Source: Salipiger sp. IMCC34102
GTDB taxonomy: Bacteria; Pseudomonadota; Alphaproteobacteria; Rhodobacterales; Rhodobacteraceae
Length of the DNA: 64,000 bases
Assembly (NCBI RefSeq): GCF_004145405.1
Contig: NZ_SELQ01000005.1
Span: 124,001-188,000, forward strand
Reading direction: 5' to 3'
The notes under the pieces were generated by a model. It had not been told where the DNA came from. It saw nothing but the letters and a program-made list of their open reading frames with translations, and ran no database searches. Shown here one piece after another: positions 16,472 to 28,209 of the stretch (position 1 is the first letter of the stretch; each line of letters opens with the position of its first letter). The translations under genes were made by a program, and so were the position numbers.

Positions 16472-16885
16472 TCAATCGGCGGGTGGCAGGGGACGCTTGG
16501 CCCCGGATGCATCGAGGGCCACGAAGGTGAAATCCGCCGCCGTCACCTGGTGCGCACTGTCGCCGTGACGATCCCGCGCCCAGGCTTCCACGTGGATCCG
16601 CATGGAGGTCCGGCCCCGGTGCATCAGCCGCGCGAAGAGCGTGACCTCGTCGCCGACCTTCACGGGGCGGTGGAACGTCATCGCGTCGACCGAAACGGTG
16701 GCCGCCCGCCCCTTGGCCACGCGGCCGGCCATGTTTCCGGCGGCAAGGTCCATCTGGCTCATCAGCCAGCCGCCGAAGATGTCGCCCGCGGGGTTCGTGT
16801 CGCCCGGCATGGCGATGGTGCGAATGGCCAGAACCGTCCCGTCATCGGGGTCGATCACGGGACGGGTTTCGTCCATCCGGTCCAT
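16472..16885 (-). CDS. Acyl-CoA thioesterase (YciA-like hotdog)
   Basis: This 137-residue hotdog-fold protein contains NPAGDIFGGWLMSQMD, the YciA/BACH-type catalytic Asp and helix motif, and VSVDAMTFHRPVKVGDEV. YciA-type enzymes hydrolyse short to long acyl-CoAs in the cytosol. It begins 1 base after the aspS stop and so is in the aspS operon. A second Met three codons in (16876) is an alternative start. Confidence 0.9.
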   Translation of the reverse strand: MDRMDETRPVIDPDDGTVLAIRTIAMPGDTNPAGDIFGGWLMSQMDLAAGNMAGRVAKGRAATVSVDAMTFHRPVKVGDEVTLFARLMHRGRTSMRIHVEAWARDRHGDSAHQVTAADFTFVALDASGAKRPLPPAD

Positions 16886-16886
16886 G

Positions 16887-18665
16887 TCAGCTTTCGGGCG
16901 GCAGGACGCGCAGGCGCAATTCGCGCAACTGCTCGTTCAGCGGCTCGGACGGCGCGCCCATCATCAGGTCCTCGGCGCGCTGGTTCATCGGGAACATGAT
17001 GACCTCGCGGATGTTCGCCTCGTCCGCCAGCAGCATGACGATCCGGTCGATGCCCGCGGCACAGCCCCCGTGCGGCGGCGCGCCGTACTGGAAGGCATTG
17101 ACCATGCCGCCGAAGCGCTTCTCGACCTCTTCGCGTCCGTAGCCCGCGATCTCGAAGGCCTTGAACATGATCTCGGGCCGGTGATTCCGGATCGCGCCCG
17201 ACACCAGCTCGTAGCCGTTGCAGGCGAGGTCGTACTGGTAGCCCAGCACCTGAAGCGGGTCGCCGTCGAGCGCCGCCATCCCGCCCTGCGGCATGGAAAA
17301 GGGGTTATGCTCGAAGTCGATCTTGCCGGTCTCCTCGTCGCGCTCGTAGATCGGGAAGTCCACGATCCAGGCGAAGGCGAAGCGGTCCTCGTCGATGAGC
17401 CCCAGCTCGCGCCCGATCTCGGTCCGCGCGCGGCCCGCGACGCCTTCGAAGGCGTCGGGCTTGCCGCCGAGGAAGAAGGCCGCGTCGCCCACGCCGAGGC
17501 CCAGCTGCTCGCGGATCGCCTCGGTGCGCTCGGGTCCGATGTTCTTGGCCAGCGGCCCGGCGGCTTCCATCCCCTCGCCCTGATCGCGCCAGAAGATGTA
17601 GCCCATCCCCGGCAGGCCCTCTTTCTGGGCGAAGGCGTTCATCCGGTCGCAGAACTTGCGGCTTCCGCCGCCCGGGGCGGGGATGGCGCGCACCTCCGTG
17701 CCCTCCTGCTCCAGCAGCTTGGCGAAAATTGCGAAGCCGGAGTCGCGGAAGTGGTCCGAGACGACCTGCATCTTGATCGGGTTGCGCAGGTCGGGCTTGT
17801 CGGTGCCGTACCACAGGGCCGCGTCGCGGTAGCTGATCTGCTCCCACGTCTGGTCGACGGTGCGGCCACCGCCGAACTCCTCGAAGACGCCCGCGATCAC
17901 GGGCTGGATCGCGTCGAAGACGTCCTGCTGCTCGACGAAGGACATCTCCATGTCGAGCTGGTAGAAGTCCGTGGGCGAGCGGTCGGCGCGCGGGTCCTCG
18001 TCGCGGAAACAGGGTGCGATCTGAAAATACTTGTCGTAGCCCGACACCATGATCAGCTGCTTGAACTGCTGCGGCGCCTGCGGCAGCGCGTAGAACTTGC
18101 CCGGGTGCAGGCGCGAGGGCACGAGAAAATCGCGCGCGCCTTCGGGGCTGGAGGCGGTGATGATCGGCGTCTGGAACTCGCGGAAGCCCTGGTCCCACAT
18201 CCGCTGCCGCATGGAGCGCACCACGTCGGAGCGCAGCTTCATGTTGGCCTGCATCGCCTCGCGCCGCAGGTCGAGGTAGCGATACTTCAGCCGCGTCTCC
18301 TCGGGGTAGTCCTGATCGCCGAAGACCTGCAGCGGCAGCTCTTTCGACTGGCCCAGCACCTCGATGCCGCGGACGAAGACTTCGATCTCTCCGGTGGGCA
18401 GCTTCGGGTTCACCAGTTCGGGGTCGCGGGCCTTCACCTCGCCGTCGATGCGGATGCACCATTCGGCGCGGACCCGCTCGACCTCGGCAAAGGCGGAGGA
18501 GTCAGGATCGCACAGCACCTGCGTCACGCCGTAGGTGTCCCGCAGGTCGATGAACAGGATGCCCCCGTGGTCGCGCACGCGGTGGACCCAGCCCGACAGG
18601 CGCACGGTGTCGCCGACATTGGCGGCGGTCAGGTCGGCGCAGGTGTGGGAGCGATAGGCGTGCAT
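16887..18665 (-). CDS. aspS: Aspartyl-tRNA synthetase
   Basis: The 592-residue protein is the full bacterial-type AspRS. The N-terminal OB-fold anticodon domain contains [20 protein letters not shown]. Class II motif 2 is seen as [19 protein letters not shown], the bacterial GAD insertion lies in the middle, and motif 3 lies near the C-terminus in [13 protein letters not shown]. It charges tRNA-Asp; in bacteria of this group the enzyme is often non-discriminating and also charges tRNA-Asn. The ATG at 18665 follows a short leader, with a plausible sigma-70 promoter at 18702-18730. It is divergent from carB. Confidence 0.97.
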   Translation of the reverse strand: MHAYRSHTCADLTAANVGDTVRLSGWVHRVRDHGGILFIDLRDTYGVTQVLCDPDSSAFAEVERVRAEWCIRIDGEVKARDPELVNPKLPTGEIEVFVRGIEVLGQSKELPLQVFGDQDYPEETRLKYRYLDLRREAMQANMKLRSDVVRSMRQRMWDQGFREFQTPIITASSPEGARDFLVPSRLHPGKFYALPQAPQQFKQLIMVSGYDKYFQIAPCFRDEDPRADRSPTDFYQLDMEMSFVEQQDVFDAIQPVIAGVFEEFGGGRTVDQTWEQISYRDAALWYGTDKPDLRNPIKMQVVSDHFRDSGFAIFAKLLEQEGTEVRAIPAPGGGSRKFCDRMNAFAQKEGLPGMGYIFWRDQGEGMEAAGPLAKNIGPERTEAIREQLGLGVGDAAFFLGGKPDAFEGVAGRARTEIGRELGLIDEDRFAFAWIVDFPIYERDEETGKIDFEHNPFSMPQGGMAALDGDPLQVLGYQYDLACNGYELVSGAIRNHRPEIMFKAFEIAGYGREEVEKRFGGMVNAFQYGAPPHGGCAAGIDRIVMLLADEANIREVIMFPMNQRAEDLMMGAPSEPLNEQLRELRLRVLPPES

Positions 18666-18701
18666 GGGGGCCTCCGGGGTGCGGCATGAAACAATCGCCC
18701 C

Positions 18702-18730
18702 GATACACCCCGCGCGCCTCCATAAGTCAA
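18702..18730 (-). promoter_or_regulatory. Probable aspS promoter
   Basis: On the minus strand TTGACT (18730-18725) is followed after 17 bases by TGTATC (18707-18702). This predicts a start about 30 bases upstream of the aspS ATG. The -35 is near consensus and the -10 is weak. Confidence 0.45.
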
Positions 18731-18784
18731 GCGCGCGCCCCCTTCCTTTGCCAGGCCGGGTCAGCGCTCTGCCCGTTCGCGCCC

Positions 18785-18807
18785 GAATTCGTTCACTGGA
18801 CGAATTC
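18785..18807. promoter_or_regulatory. Inverted repeat between aspS and carB, possible operator
   Basis: GAATTCG at 18785-18791 and CGAATTC at 18801-18807 are exact inverted arms separated by 9 bases. The 16-base centre spacing fits a dimeric regulator. It lies upstream of both candidate promoters. No known box was recognised. Confidence 0.4.
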
Positions 18808-18874
18808 CGGGGACGGCGCTCACCCCCCGCCGGAGGCATCGGCGCTCGGTCTGCCGAAAGCCGAAGACCAACCC

Positions 18875-18902
18875 TTGCACCCGCCCCCGGCCCTTCTATA
18901 AC
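18875..18902 (+). promoter_or_regulatory. Probable carB promoter
   Basis: TTGCAC (18875-18880), a 16-base spacer and TATAAC (18897-18902) form a good sigma-70-type promoter. It predicts a roughly 30-base leader before the carB ATG at 18939. Confidence 0.55.
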
Positions 18903-18938
18903 GCGGACAATTTGCGACCACCCACGGGGAGCCTTTCG

Positions 18939-22267
<3,329 letters not shown>

Positions 22268-22271
<4 letters not shown>

Positions 22272-22340
22272 TTTGCGATCCGGGCCGATGGCCCGGCAAT
22301 CCGTCCGGGGGACGGATTGCGCAAATCACGGGCGGAGCCC
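22268..22340. repeat. Hairpin repeat unit 1 (three-way junction)
   Basis: GTGATTTGC (22268-22276, containing the carB stop) pairs perfectly with GCAAATCAC (22321-22329). It encloses hairpin A (22280-22286/22290-22296) and hairpin B (22297-22306/22310-22319). Hairpin C follows at 22330-22340. Only this unit has the enclosing stem. Confidence 0.8.
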
Positions 22341-22361
22341 AGGGCCCAAGGCCATGCCTGT

Positions 22362-22418
22362 CCAGCGTAGCTGGCAAACGGTCCGGTGGACCGTTTGTGG
22401 CAATCACGGGCGGAGCCC
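22362..22418. repeat. Hairpin repeat unit 2
   Basis: Hairpin A is CCAGC gta GCTGG (22362-22374). Hairpin B is CAAACGGTCC ggt GGACCGTTTG (22375-22397), which differs from units 1 and 3 by two compensated base-pair changes. The conserved tail and hairpin C run to 22418. Confidence 0.8.
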
Positions 22419-22434
22419 TGAACTGATGCCCCGG

Positions 22435-22478
22435 CAATCCGTCCGGGGGACGGATTGAGCAAATCACGGGCGGAGCCC
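22435..22478. repeat. Hairpin repeat unit 3
   Basis: Hairpin B (22435-22444/22448-22457) is identical to that of unit 1, followed by the conserved tail ending at 22478. The upstream hairpin A is degenerate. Confidence 0.8.
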
Positions 22479-22499
22479 AGGACCGGAGGTATCGACGGA

Positions 22500-22559
22500 C
22501 CGGGCCGATGGCCCGGCGAAAGGTCCGGTCGACCTTTCTTGCCGATCACGGGCGGGGCC
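22500..22559. repeat. Hairpin repeat unit 4
   Basis: Hairpin A (22500-22516) is identical to unit 1. Hairpin B is GAAAGGTC/GACCTTTC (22518-22525/22531-22538), again a different but paired stem. The tail reads GATCACGGGCGGGGCC, the most diverged copy. Confidence 0.75.
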
Positions 22560-22583
22560 GCGGGTCAGCAAATTGCGGGTTCG

Positions 22584-22720
22584 TTCCAACGGCTTCGTCG
22601 CGCTTGGCGCGAATGCATTGAACCCTCGACGCGACCCAAGAGCACGCCCCCGCGCGGCCTGATTCACGGCCCCCCGCCAATCCGTGCTATGAAGGATCCA
22701 TGCAACCGAAAGGATCCGTC
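22584..22720. other. Remainder of the carB-lipoprotein gap
   Basis: Nothing beyond a possible weak -10 (TATGAA, 22688-22693) ahead of the lipoprotein gene is visible. Open frames here are short, GC-driven and have no ribosome sites. Confidence 0.4.
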
Positions 22721-22993
22721 ATGCTCAGACTACTTCCCCTCGCGCTCGCGGCGGCCTGCGCGGTCCCGACGCCTTACCAGCTTCCTCTGTTCGGCGGGGG
22801 GTATCGGGCCGAGGGCGACCAGTGCCGCAGGGTCGGCGAGGATGTCTATACCAACCAGTTCCTGGGCGATGCCTCGGACCTCGTCGCCTGCCCGGCGGGG
22901 ATGGAGAACCTCGGCGTCTTCGCGCTGGACACCGGCGGGCAGGAAGTCGCGCGCGTGCCGGGCTACGTGCTCTACTCGGTGCCCGTTCGCTGA
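22721..22993 (+). CDS. Small putative lipoprotein
   Basis: The protein has 90 residues. MLRLLPLALAAAC is a short lipoprotein signal with the acylated Cys at position 13, and the mature part carries three further cysteines/aromatics (DQCRRVGEDVYTNQF, DLVACPAG). I do not recognise the family. The ATG at 22721 follows aaaggatcc; another ATG at 22700 preceded by gaaggatcc would add seven residues, and the near-identical ribosome sites look like a small duplication. It is convergent with the GYF/DUF805 gene. Confidence 0.65.
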   Translation: MLRLLPLALAAACAVPTPYQLPLFGGGYRAEGDQCRRVGEDVYTNQFLGDASDLVACPAGMENLGVFALDTGGQEVARVPGYVLYSVPVR

Positions 22994-22996
22994 TCC

Positions 22997-23590
22997 TCAG
23001 CCGAAGCGGTTGGGGTGGTCGTCGGGCTTTTGGCAGTGCCAGACGATCAGCACGATCCATCCGATGAACGGCACCAGCATGAGCAGCGCCCACCAACCGG
23101 ACTTGTCGATGTCGTGCAGGCGGCGCACGGCCAGCGCGATGCTGGGAATGAAGATGACCAGCGACCAGATGTTGCCCAGCACGCCGATCTCTGCCCCCAC
23201 CTCGCCGAAGAGCATCACGTCGAGGATGCCCAGGGCAACTCCCACCAGGATGCTGTCGAGGATGAACCACCAGAACTCGCCCCGGTTGCTGCGACCGCTG
23301 AAATCGAGATACCGCTGGAAGAACTGCACGAAGGCGTCCTTCATCCCGCTTTCGCGGCGGTAGTTGCGCCCGGTGTCGGGGTAGCGCAGATCGTTCCCCG
23401 CGGGCGGGACGGCGGGGCGGGCGTGGGTCAGCCCTTCGACATGGCGATGCGCGGGCTCCCACTCGGCCATGCGGTTGGTCCAGACCAGCGTGTCGCGCGT
23501 CACCACGCCCGAGCGGACGAGGGCGGGAAACTCGCTTTCGTCGATGGGGCCGTGCTCTCTCTCGGCGTTGGCATAATACCACTGGGCCAT
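22997..23590 (-). CDS. GYF_2-DUF805 membrane protein
   Basis: The 197-residue protein opens with a GYF_2-type domain (WYYANAEREHGPIDESEF, VWTNRMAEWEPA) at about 3-50, followed by a DUF805 membrane region with four hydrophobic segments at about 95-190. RRLHDIDKSGWWALL is the DUF805 signature. It is an inner-membrane protein of unknown function. The gene is monocistronic and convergent with the small lipoprotein. Confidence 0.85.
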   Translation of the reverse strand: MAQWYYANAEREHGPIDESEFPALVRSGVVTRDTLVWTNRMAEWEPAHRHVEGLTHARPAVPPAGNDLRYPDTGRNYRRESGMKDAFVQFFQRYLDFSGRSNRGEFWWFILDSILVGVALGILDVMLFGEVGAEIGVLGNIWSLVIFIPSIALAVRRLHDIDKSGWWALLMLVPFIGWIVLIVWHCQKPDDHPNRFG

Positions 23591-23714
23591 CGCTCACTCC
23601 GCTTTTGGTTGCGCCAAACCTGCCCCGAAGTGCGCCGCACTGTAAAGCGCTTGCGCGGGTGGACTTATCGCGCCCCAGGCGGCAGGATCGGCCTCCAGAC
23701 CGAGGAACATTTTC

Positions 23715-24833
23715 ATGCATATCGCCGCCATCACCGGAACCGGTGTCTTCACCGCCCCGGACGTCATAACCAACGCCGAACTGGTCACCGCCTACAACGC
23801 CTACGCCGACCGCTGGAACGCGGAGAACGCCGCTGCGATCGAAGCGGGGGAAGAGGAGGCGAAGGCCCATTCCTCGGAGGATTTCATCGTCGCGGCCTCC
23901 GGCATCGAGCGGCGCTTCGTGATGGACAAGGAGGGCGTGCTGGACCCCGCGCGCATGTATCCGCGCTTTCGCGCGCGCGCCGACGACGCGCCGTCGATGA
24001 TGGCCGAAGTGGCGCAGGACGCCATCGGGAAGGCGCTGGCCCAGGCGGGGGTCGCGGCGGCCGACGTCGATCTGGTGATCTGCGCGGCCTCCAACATGGA
24101 ACGTCCCTACCCCGCCGTCGCGGTCGAGATCCAGGACCTGATCGGCGCGGGCGGTTTCGCCTTCGACATGAACGTGGCCTGTTCCTCGGCCACCTTCGGC
24201 ATCCAGGCGGCGGCGGACATGATCGCGGCCGGCTCGGTGCGGTGCGCGGTGGTCGTGAACCCCGAGATCACCTCCGGCCACCACGAGTGGCGCGACCGGG
24301 ACTGCCATTTCATCTTCGGCGATGTCTGCACTGCGACGGTGCTGCAGCGGGCGGACGACGCGAAGGGCGCGCATTTCCGCATCCTGTCGACCCGGTGCGC
24401 GACGCAATATTCCAACAACATCCGCAACAACAACGGCTTCCTGCGCCGCACCCGCGACCAGCAGGAGGACCGCCGCGATATGCAATTCATGCAGAACGGG
24501 CGAAAGGTCTTCAAGGAAGTGCTGCCGCTCGTGTCGGACCACATGGCCGCGCATATGGCCGAGGAAGGGCTGGCGGCGGAGGACATCAAGCGCCTCTGGC
24601 TGCATCAGGCCAACAAGTCGATGAACGCCTACATCGGCCGCAAGGTGATGGGACGGGAGCCCGACGAGGCGGAGCAGCCCAACATCCTGCAGGACTACGC
24701 CAATACCTCCTCGGCGGGGTCGATCATCGCGTTCTCGAAGTATTCCGACGACCTGGCCCCCGGCGATACGGGCATCATCTGCTCGTTCGGGGCGGGCTAC
24801 TCGGTCGGGTCGGTGATCGTCGAGCGGGCCTGA
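23715..24833 (+). CDS. Beta-ketoacyl-ACP synthase III-like protein (FabH family)
   Basis: The 372-residue thiolase-fold condensing enzyme has the FabH triad. Cys156 is in NVACSSATFG, His297 in WLHQANKSMN and Asn330 in YANTSSAGS. It is about 50 residues longer than E. coli FabH, with an Ala/Glu-rich insertion near 35-55. FabH enzymes condense acyl-CoA with malonyl-ACP. It is not beside fabD/fabG or plsX, so it is probably a secondary FabH that uses other acyl primers; that specificity is inference. Confidence 0.85.
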   Translation: MHIAAITGTGVFTAPDVITNAELVTAYNAYADRWNAENAAAIEAGEEEAKAHSSEDFIVAASGIERRFVMDKEGVLDPARMYPRFRARADDAPSMMAEVAQDAIGKALAQAGVAAADVDLVICAASNMERPYPAVAVEIQDLIGAGGFAFDMNVACSSATFGIQAAADMIAAGSVRCAVVVNPEITSGHHEWRDRDCHFIFGDVCTATVLQRADDAKGAHFRILSTRCATQYSNNIRNNNGFLRRTRDQQEDRRDMQFMQNGRKVFKEVLPLVSDHMAAHMAEEGLAAEDIKRLWLHQANKSMNAYIGRKVMGREPDEAEQPNILQDYANTSSAGSIIAFSKYSDDLAPGDTGIICSFGAGYSVGSVIVERA

Positions 24834-24852
24834 ACGGCCCGCCCGCGCGGCC

Positions 24853-25683
24853 TTACTTGCCGTTGAAGCTGTCGGGATCGGGACCGCTGCGGTCGCCGAC
24901 GTCCAGCGTCTTGATCGCCTCGATCTCGTCCGGCGTCAGCGCGAAGTCGAAGATCTCCATGTTGGCCTTGAGGTGATCGGGGTTGGTCGAGCGGCTGATG
25001 ACCGCGTTGCCGATATCCAGGTGCCAGCGCAGGATCACTTGCGCCGGGGATTTCCCGGTCCGTTCCGCCACCGCCTTGATGGGGTCCGCGTCGAAGGAGC
25101 GGGCATTGCCCAGGGGCGTCCAGCTTTGCGTGACGATGTCGCGGGCGGCGTTCACGCGGGCCATCTCGTGCTGCTGGATCTTGGGGTTCACCTCGATCTG
25201 GTTGAGCACCGGCAGGACGCCGGTTTCCTCCTTCAGGCGGTCGAGGTGCGGCTCGTGGAAGTTCGCCACCCCGATCGAAGTCGTCTGCCCGTCCTTCTGC
25301 GCGTCGATCAACGCCTTCCAGACGTCGACGTAGGTGTCCTGCGCCGGGAAGGGCCAGTGGATCAGCATCAGGTCCATGCGGTCCACGCCGATCTTTCGCA
25401 GGCTCTCGTCGATGGACTTGCGCGTCTCGTCGTAGCCCAAGCCGTCGTTCCAGACCTTGGAGGTCAGGAAAAGGTCGTCACGGGCGATGCCCGCGTCCGC
25501 CACGCCCTGGCCGAACTCTTCTTCGTTGCCGTAGGCCGCGGCGCCGTCGATGTGCCGGTAGCCCATCTCGATCGCCTCGCGGACGACGCGGGCGCATTCG
25601 GCCTTGTCGACCTGCCAGATCCCGAGGCCGAAGGCGGGGATCGCATGGCCGTCGTGAAACTGCTTGTTGGGAATGTCGGTCAT
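24853..25683 (-). CDS. Aldo/keto reductase (AKR5-like, 2,5-diketogluconate reductase type)
   Basis: The 276-residue TIM-barrel oxidoreductase has the catalytic tetrad regions: GYRHIDGAAAYGNE (Asp, Tyr), FLTSKVWN (Lys) and DLMLIHWPF (His). NADPH-binding residues lie in a SRSTNPDHLKANMEIFDF segment. The ATG at 25683 (MTDIPNK) matches the family. The substrate is unknown. Confidence 0.9.
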   Translation of the reverse strand: MTDIPNKQFHDGHAIPAFGLGIWQVDKAECARVVREAIEMGYRHIDGAAAYGNEEEFGQGVADAGIARDDLFLTSKVWNDGLGYDETRKSIDESLRKIGVDRMDLMLIHWPFPAQDTYVDVWKALIDAQKDGQTTSIGVANFHEPHLDRLKEETGVLPVLNQIEVNPKIQQHEMARVNAARDIVTQSWTPLGNARSFDADPIKAVAERTGKSPAQVILRWHLDIGNAVISRSTNPDHLKANMEIFDFALTPDEIEAIKTLDVGDRSGPDPDSFNGK

Positions 25684-25787
25684 TCTCGTGCCTTTCGATT
25701 TTGCACGGGCCAACACGGGCCGTGGGGGCCTTGTTCCGCATCACATGCGCTTGCAATGGGACACGGACGGGCGCTATCCCGGCGGCC

Positions 25788-26387
25788 ATGGCCAAGCTCT
25801 ATTTCAACTACTCGACCATGAACGCCGGCAAGTCGACCGTGCTGCTGCAGGCCAGCCACAACTACATCGAGCGCGGGATGCAGACCTACCTGCTGACCGC
25901 CCGGCTCGACACCCGCGCCGGCCAGGGCCGGATCGCCAGCCGGATCGGCATCGGCGCCCCCGCCGACACCTTCGCGCCCGGCGAGAACCTCTTCACCCGC
26001 ATCGAGCGGAGGTTGGCGGACGGCCCCTGCGCCTGCGTCTTCCTCGACGAGGCGCAGTTCCTGGAGCCGGAGCAGGTCTGGCAGTTGGCCCACGTGGTCG
26101 ATGACCTGGACGTTCCGGTGATGTGCTACGGGCTGCGGGTGGATTTCCGGGGCGAGCTCTTTCCCGGCTCGGCCACGTTGCTGGCGCTGGCCGACGATCT
26201 GCGCGAGGTGCGCACGATCTGCCATTGCGGGCGCAAGGCGACGATGGTCGTGCGCAAGGATGCGTCCGGACGGGTGGTGCAGGCGGGCGATCAGGTGCAG
26301 GTCGGCGGCAACGACCGCTACGTCTCGCTCTGCCGCCGACACTGGCGCGCCGCGATGGAGGATGCAGCGCCCGACAGGTTGCTCTAG
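25788..26387 (+). CDS. tdk: Thymidine kinase
   Basis: This 199-residue type II thymidine kinase phosphorylates thymidine for salvage. It has the P-loop TMNAGKST near residue 10, the Walker B/DEAQ box FLDEAQFL, the lasso substrate region near 165-180, and a zinc site built from CHC and a later cysteine (SLCRRHW). The ATG at 25788 gives the standard MAKLYFNYS start. It is followed 32 bases later by the cytochrome b gene. Confidence 0.95.
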   Translation: MAKLYFNYSTMNAGKSTVLLQASHNYIERGMQTYLLTARLDTRAGQGRIASRIGIGAPADTFAPGENLFTRIERRLADGPCACVFLDEAQFLEPEQVWQLAHVVDDLDVPVMCYGLRVDFRGELFPGSATLLALADDLREVRTICHCGRKATMVVRKDASGRVVQAGDQVQVGGNDRYVSLCRRHWRAAMEDAAPDRLL

Positions 26388-26419
26388 GATCGCAGCTGAC
26401 CGCTTCGGGAAAGAAAGCC

Positions 26420-26908
26420 ATGTCGGACACCCTTCGCTATCGCCGTCGTCACAAGCTGCTGCATTGGATCATCGCCCTGCTGGTCGCGGTGCAACTGATC
26501 CTTGCCCGCGGCATGGGGCATGCCTTCGCCATCCGGATGGAAGCCGCCAATGCAAGTTGGGATTCCGCCGCCGTGATCCACGCCCTGCTGGGGACCACCA
26601 TCGCGGTGCTGATGCTCTGGCGGCTGATGATCCGCCTGACGAGCGACATTCCCCCGCCCCCCGCCAGCGCGCCCCCCTTTGTCCAGTGGGCCAGCCGCGC
26701 CACCCACTGGCTGTTCTACGCGATCCTGATCGGCATGCCCTTCGTCGGCGCGCTGGCCTGGGCACTGAAGGCCGCCTGGATCGGTCAGGTCCACGCGACC
26801 ACGGGCAAGGTGCTGATCGCGCTGATCGCGCTGCATATCGCAGGCGCGGGCTATCATCACTTCATCGCGGGCGACAGGCAGGTGATCCGCCGGATGATCC
26901 CGCGCTGA
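26420..26908 (+). CDS. Cytochrome b561-family membrane protein
   Basis: The 162-residue, four-helix membrane protein has histidines suited to bind two hemes: HKLLHW (helix 1), IHALLG, ATHWLF and LHIAGAGYHHF. It belongs to the prokaryotic b561 group that moves electrons from quinols in the inner membrane, often as a superoxide:quinone reductase like CybB. Its partner is not visible. Confidence 0.88.
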   Translation: MSDTLRYRRRHKLLHWIIALLVAVQLILARGMGHAFAIRMEAANASWDSAAVIHALLGTTIAVLMLWRLMIRLTSDIPPPPASAPPFVQWASRATHWLFYAILIGMPFVGALAWALKAAWIGQVHATTGKVLIALIALHIAGAGYHHFIAGDRQVIRRMIPR

Positions 26909-26932
26909 TCCACGTCCGCGCGGCCCGCCGGG

Positions 26933-27871
26933 TCAGACCGCGTTGGGCGGCGTCCCGCCCTCGGCCCAGGCCAGGAGGTTCTCTGCCGCCATCCGGCCCA
27001 TCGCCTCGCGCACTTCGAGCGCGGCGGTGCCCAGGTGCGGCAGCAAGGTCACGTTGTCGAGGTCGCGCAGCGCCTGCGGCACCTCGGGCTCGTTCTCGTA
27101 GACGTCGAGGCCGGCGCGGATCCGCCCGGTGGAGAGTTCGGCGATCAAGGCCGTCTCGTCCACCACGTCCCCGCGCGAGATATTGACGAAGACGGACCCG
27201 TCCGAAAGCCGCGCCAGGGCGTCGGCGTCGATCAGGTGGTGCGTCTCGGCCCCGCCGGGGACGGTGACCACGACCACGTCGGACTGGCTCATCAGGCCGT
27301 GCAGATCGTCCACCTGGGCGGAGGGAACGTCGACCTGCTTGCGCGAGCGGTTGTGATAGATCACCGGCATCCCGAAGCCATGGTGCGCCCGGCGCGCGAC
27401 GGCCTGGCCGATCCGGCCCATGCCGACGATCCCCAGCCGCTTGCCGGTCAGATGCGTGCCCAGGAACTGGCCCGGTCCCCATCCCGTCCAGCCGCCGGAG
27501 CGGACCACGCGCTCGCCCTCGCTGGCGCGGCGGGCGGCCATCAGCATCAAGGTCATCCCGATGTCGGCGGTGGCGTCGGTGACGGCGCCGGGCGTATTCG
27601 ACACGGTGATCCCCGCGGCGCGGGCGGCCTCGGCGTCGATGTGGTTGTAGCCCACGCCGAAGTTGGCGATCATCCCGCAGCGCAGATCGTCCCGGAAGGC
27701 CTCCGCCGGGAAGGCATCGCCGAGGGTGCACATGATCGCGTCGAACTCTTCCATGGCATCGCGCGCGGCGTCGGGCGTGAGTCCTTCGTCGGTGCGCAAG
27801 GTCACGTCGAAGCGGTCGCGGACCACATCCAGCGCACCGGGGAATTCGCGGGTCAGCAAAAGCCGTTTCAA
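26933..27871 (-). CDS. D-2-hydroxyacid dehydrogenase (NAD(P)-dependent)
   Basis: The protein has 312 residues. The NAD-binding Rossmann motif GIVGMGRIGQAVARR is near residue 150. The active-site arginine lies in VNISRGDVVDE, followed by a glutamate and LLPHLGTA (His), the catalytic triad of the glyoxylate/hydroxypyruvate reductase group. The start is an unusual TTG at 27871 forming a TTGA overlap with the upstream tRNA-binding-protein gene; no ATG or GTG lies nearby in frame. It is the last gene of the proC operon. Confidence 0.85.
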   Translation of the reverse strand: MKRLLLTREFPGALDVVRDRFDVTLRTDEGLTPDAARDAMEEFDAIMCTLGDAFPAEAFRDDLRCGMIANFGVGYNHIDAEAARAAGITVSNTPGAVTDATADIGMTLMLMAARRASEGERVVRSGGWTGWGPGQFLGTHLTGKRLGIVGMGRIGQAVARRAHHGFGMPVIYHNRSRKQVDVPSAQVDDLHGLMSQSDVVVVTVPGGAETHHLIDADALARLSDGSVFVNISRGDVVDETALIAELSTGRIRAGLDVYENEPEVPQALRDLDNVTLLPHLGTAALEVREAMGRMAAENLLAWAEGGTPPNAV

Positions 27872-28209
27872 TGCAGCCGCCCTCCGTTCGGGATGGTCTT
27901 GTCCGGCCGGGCGAGGATGACCTCGCCGGCCTCGTCGGGAAAGCCGAGGACGAGCACCTCGGACATGAACTTGCCGATTTGGCGGGGCGGGAAGTTGACC
28001 ACCGCCATGACCTGCATCCCCACCAGCATCTGCGGCGTGTAATGCGCCGTGATCTGGGCCGAGGTCTTGCGGATCCCGATCTCGCCGCCGAAGTCGACCC
28101 ACAGCTTGATCGCGGGTTTGCGCGCCTCCGGGTAAGGTTCGGCGCGGGTGACGGTGCCTGCGCGCACGTCGACCTTCAGGAAGTCGTCGAAGCCGATCTC
28201 ATCCGTCAC
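27868..28209 (-). CDS. csaA: CsaA-like tRNA-binding domain protein
   Basis: The 113-residue single-domain EMAP/CsaA OB-fold protein has IGFDDFLKVDVRAGTV and EARKPAIKLWVDFGGE, the family hallmarks. CsaA proteins bind tRNA and have been described as export-related chaperones; the role in this group is not settled. I prefer the GTG at 28209 (VTDEIGFD), preceded by gggag. It overlaps the proC end by 11 bases; the ATG at 28227 would add six atypical residues. Confidence 0.82.
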   Translation of the reverse strand: MTDEIGFDDFLKVDVRAGTVTRAEPYPEARKPAIKLWVDFGGEIGIRKTSAQITAHYTPQMLVGMQVMAVVNFPPRQIGKFMSEVLVLGFPDEAGEVILARPDKTIPNGGRLH

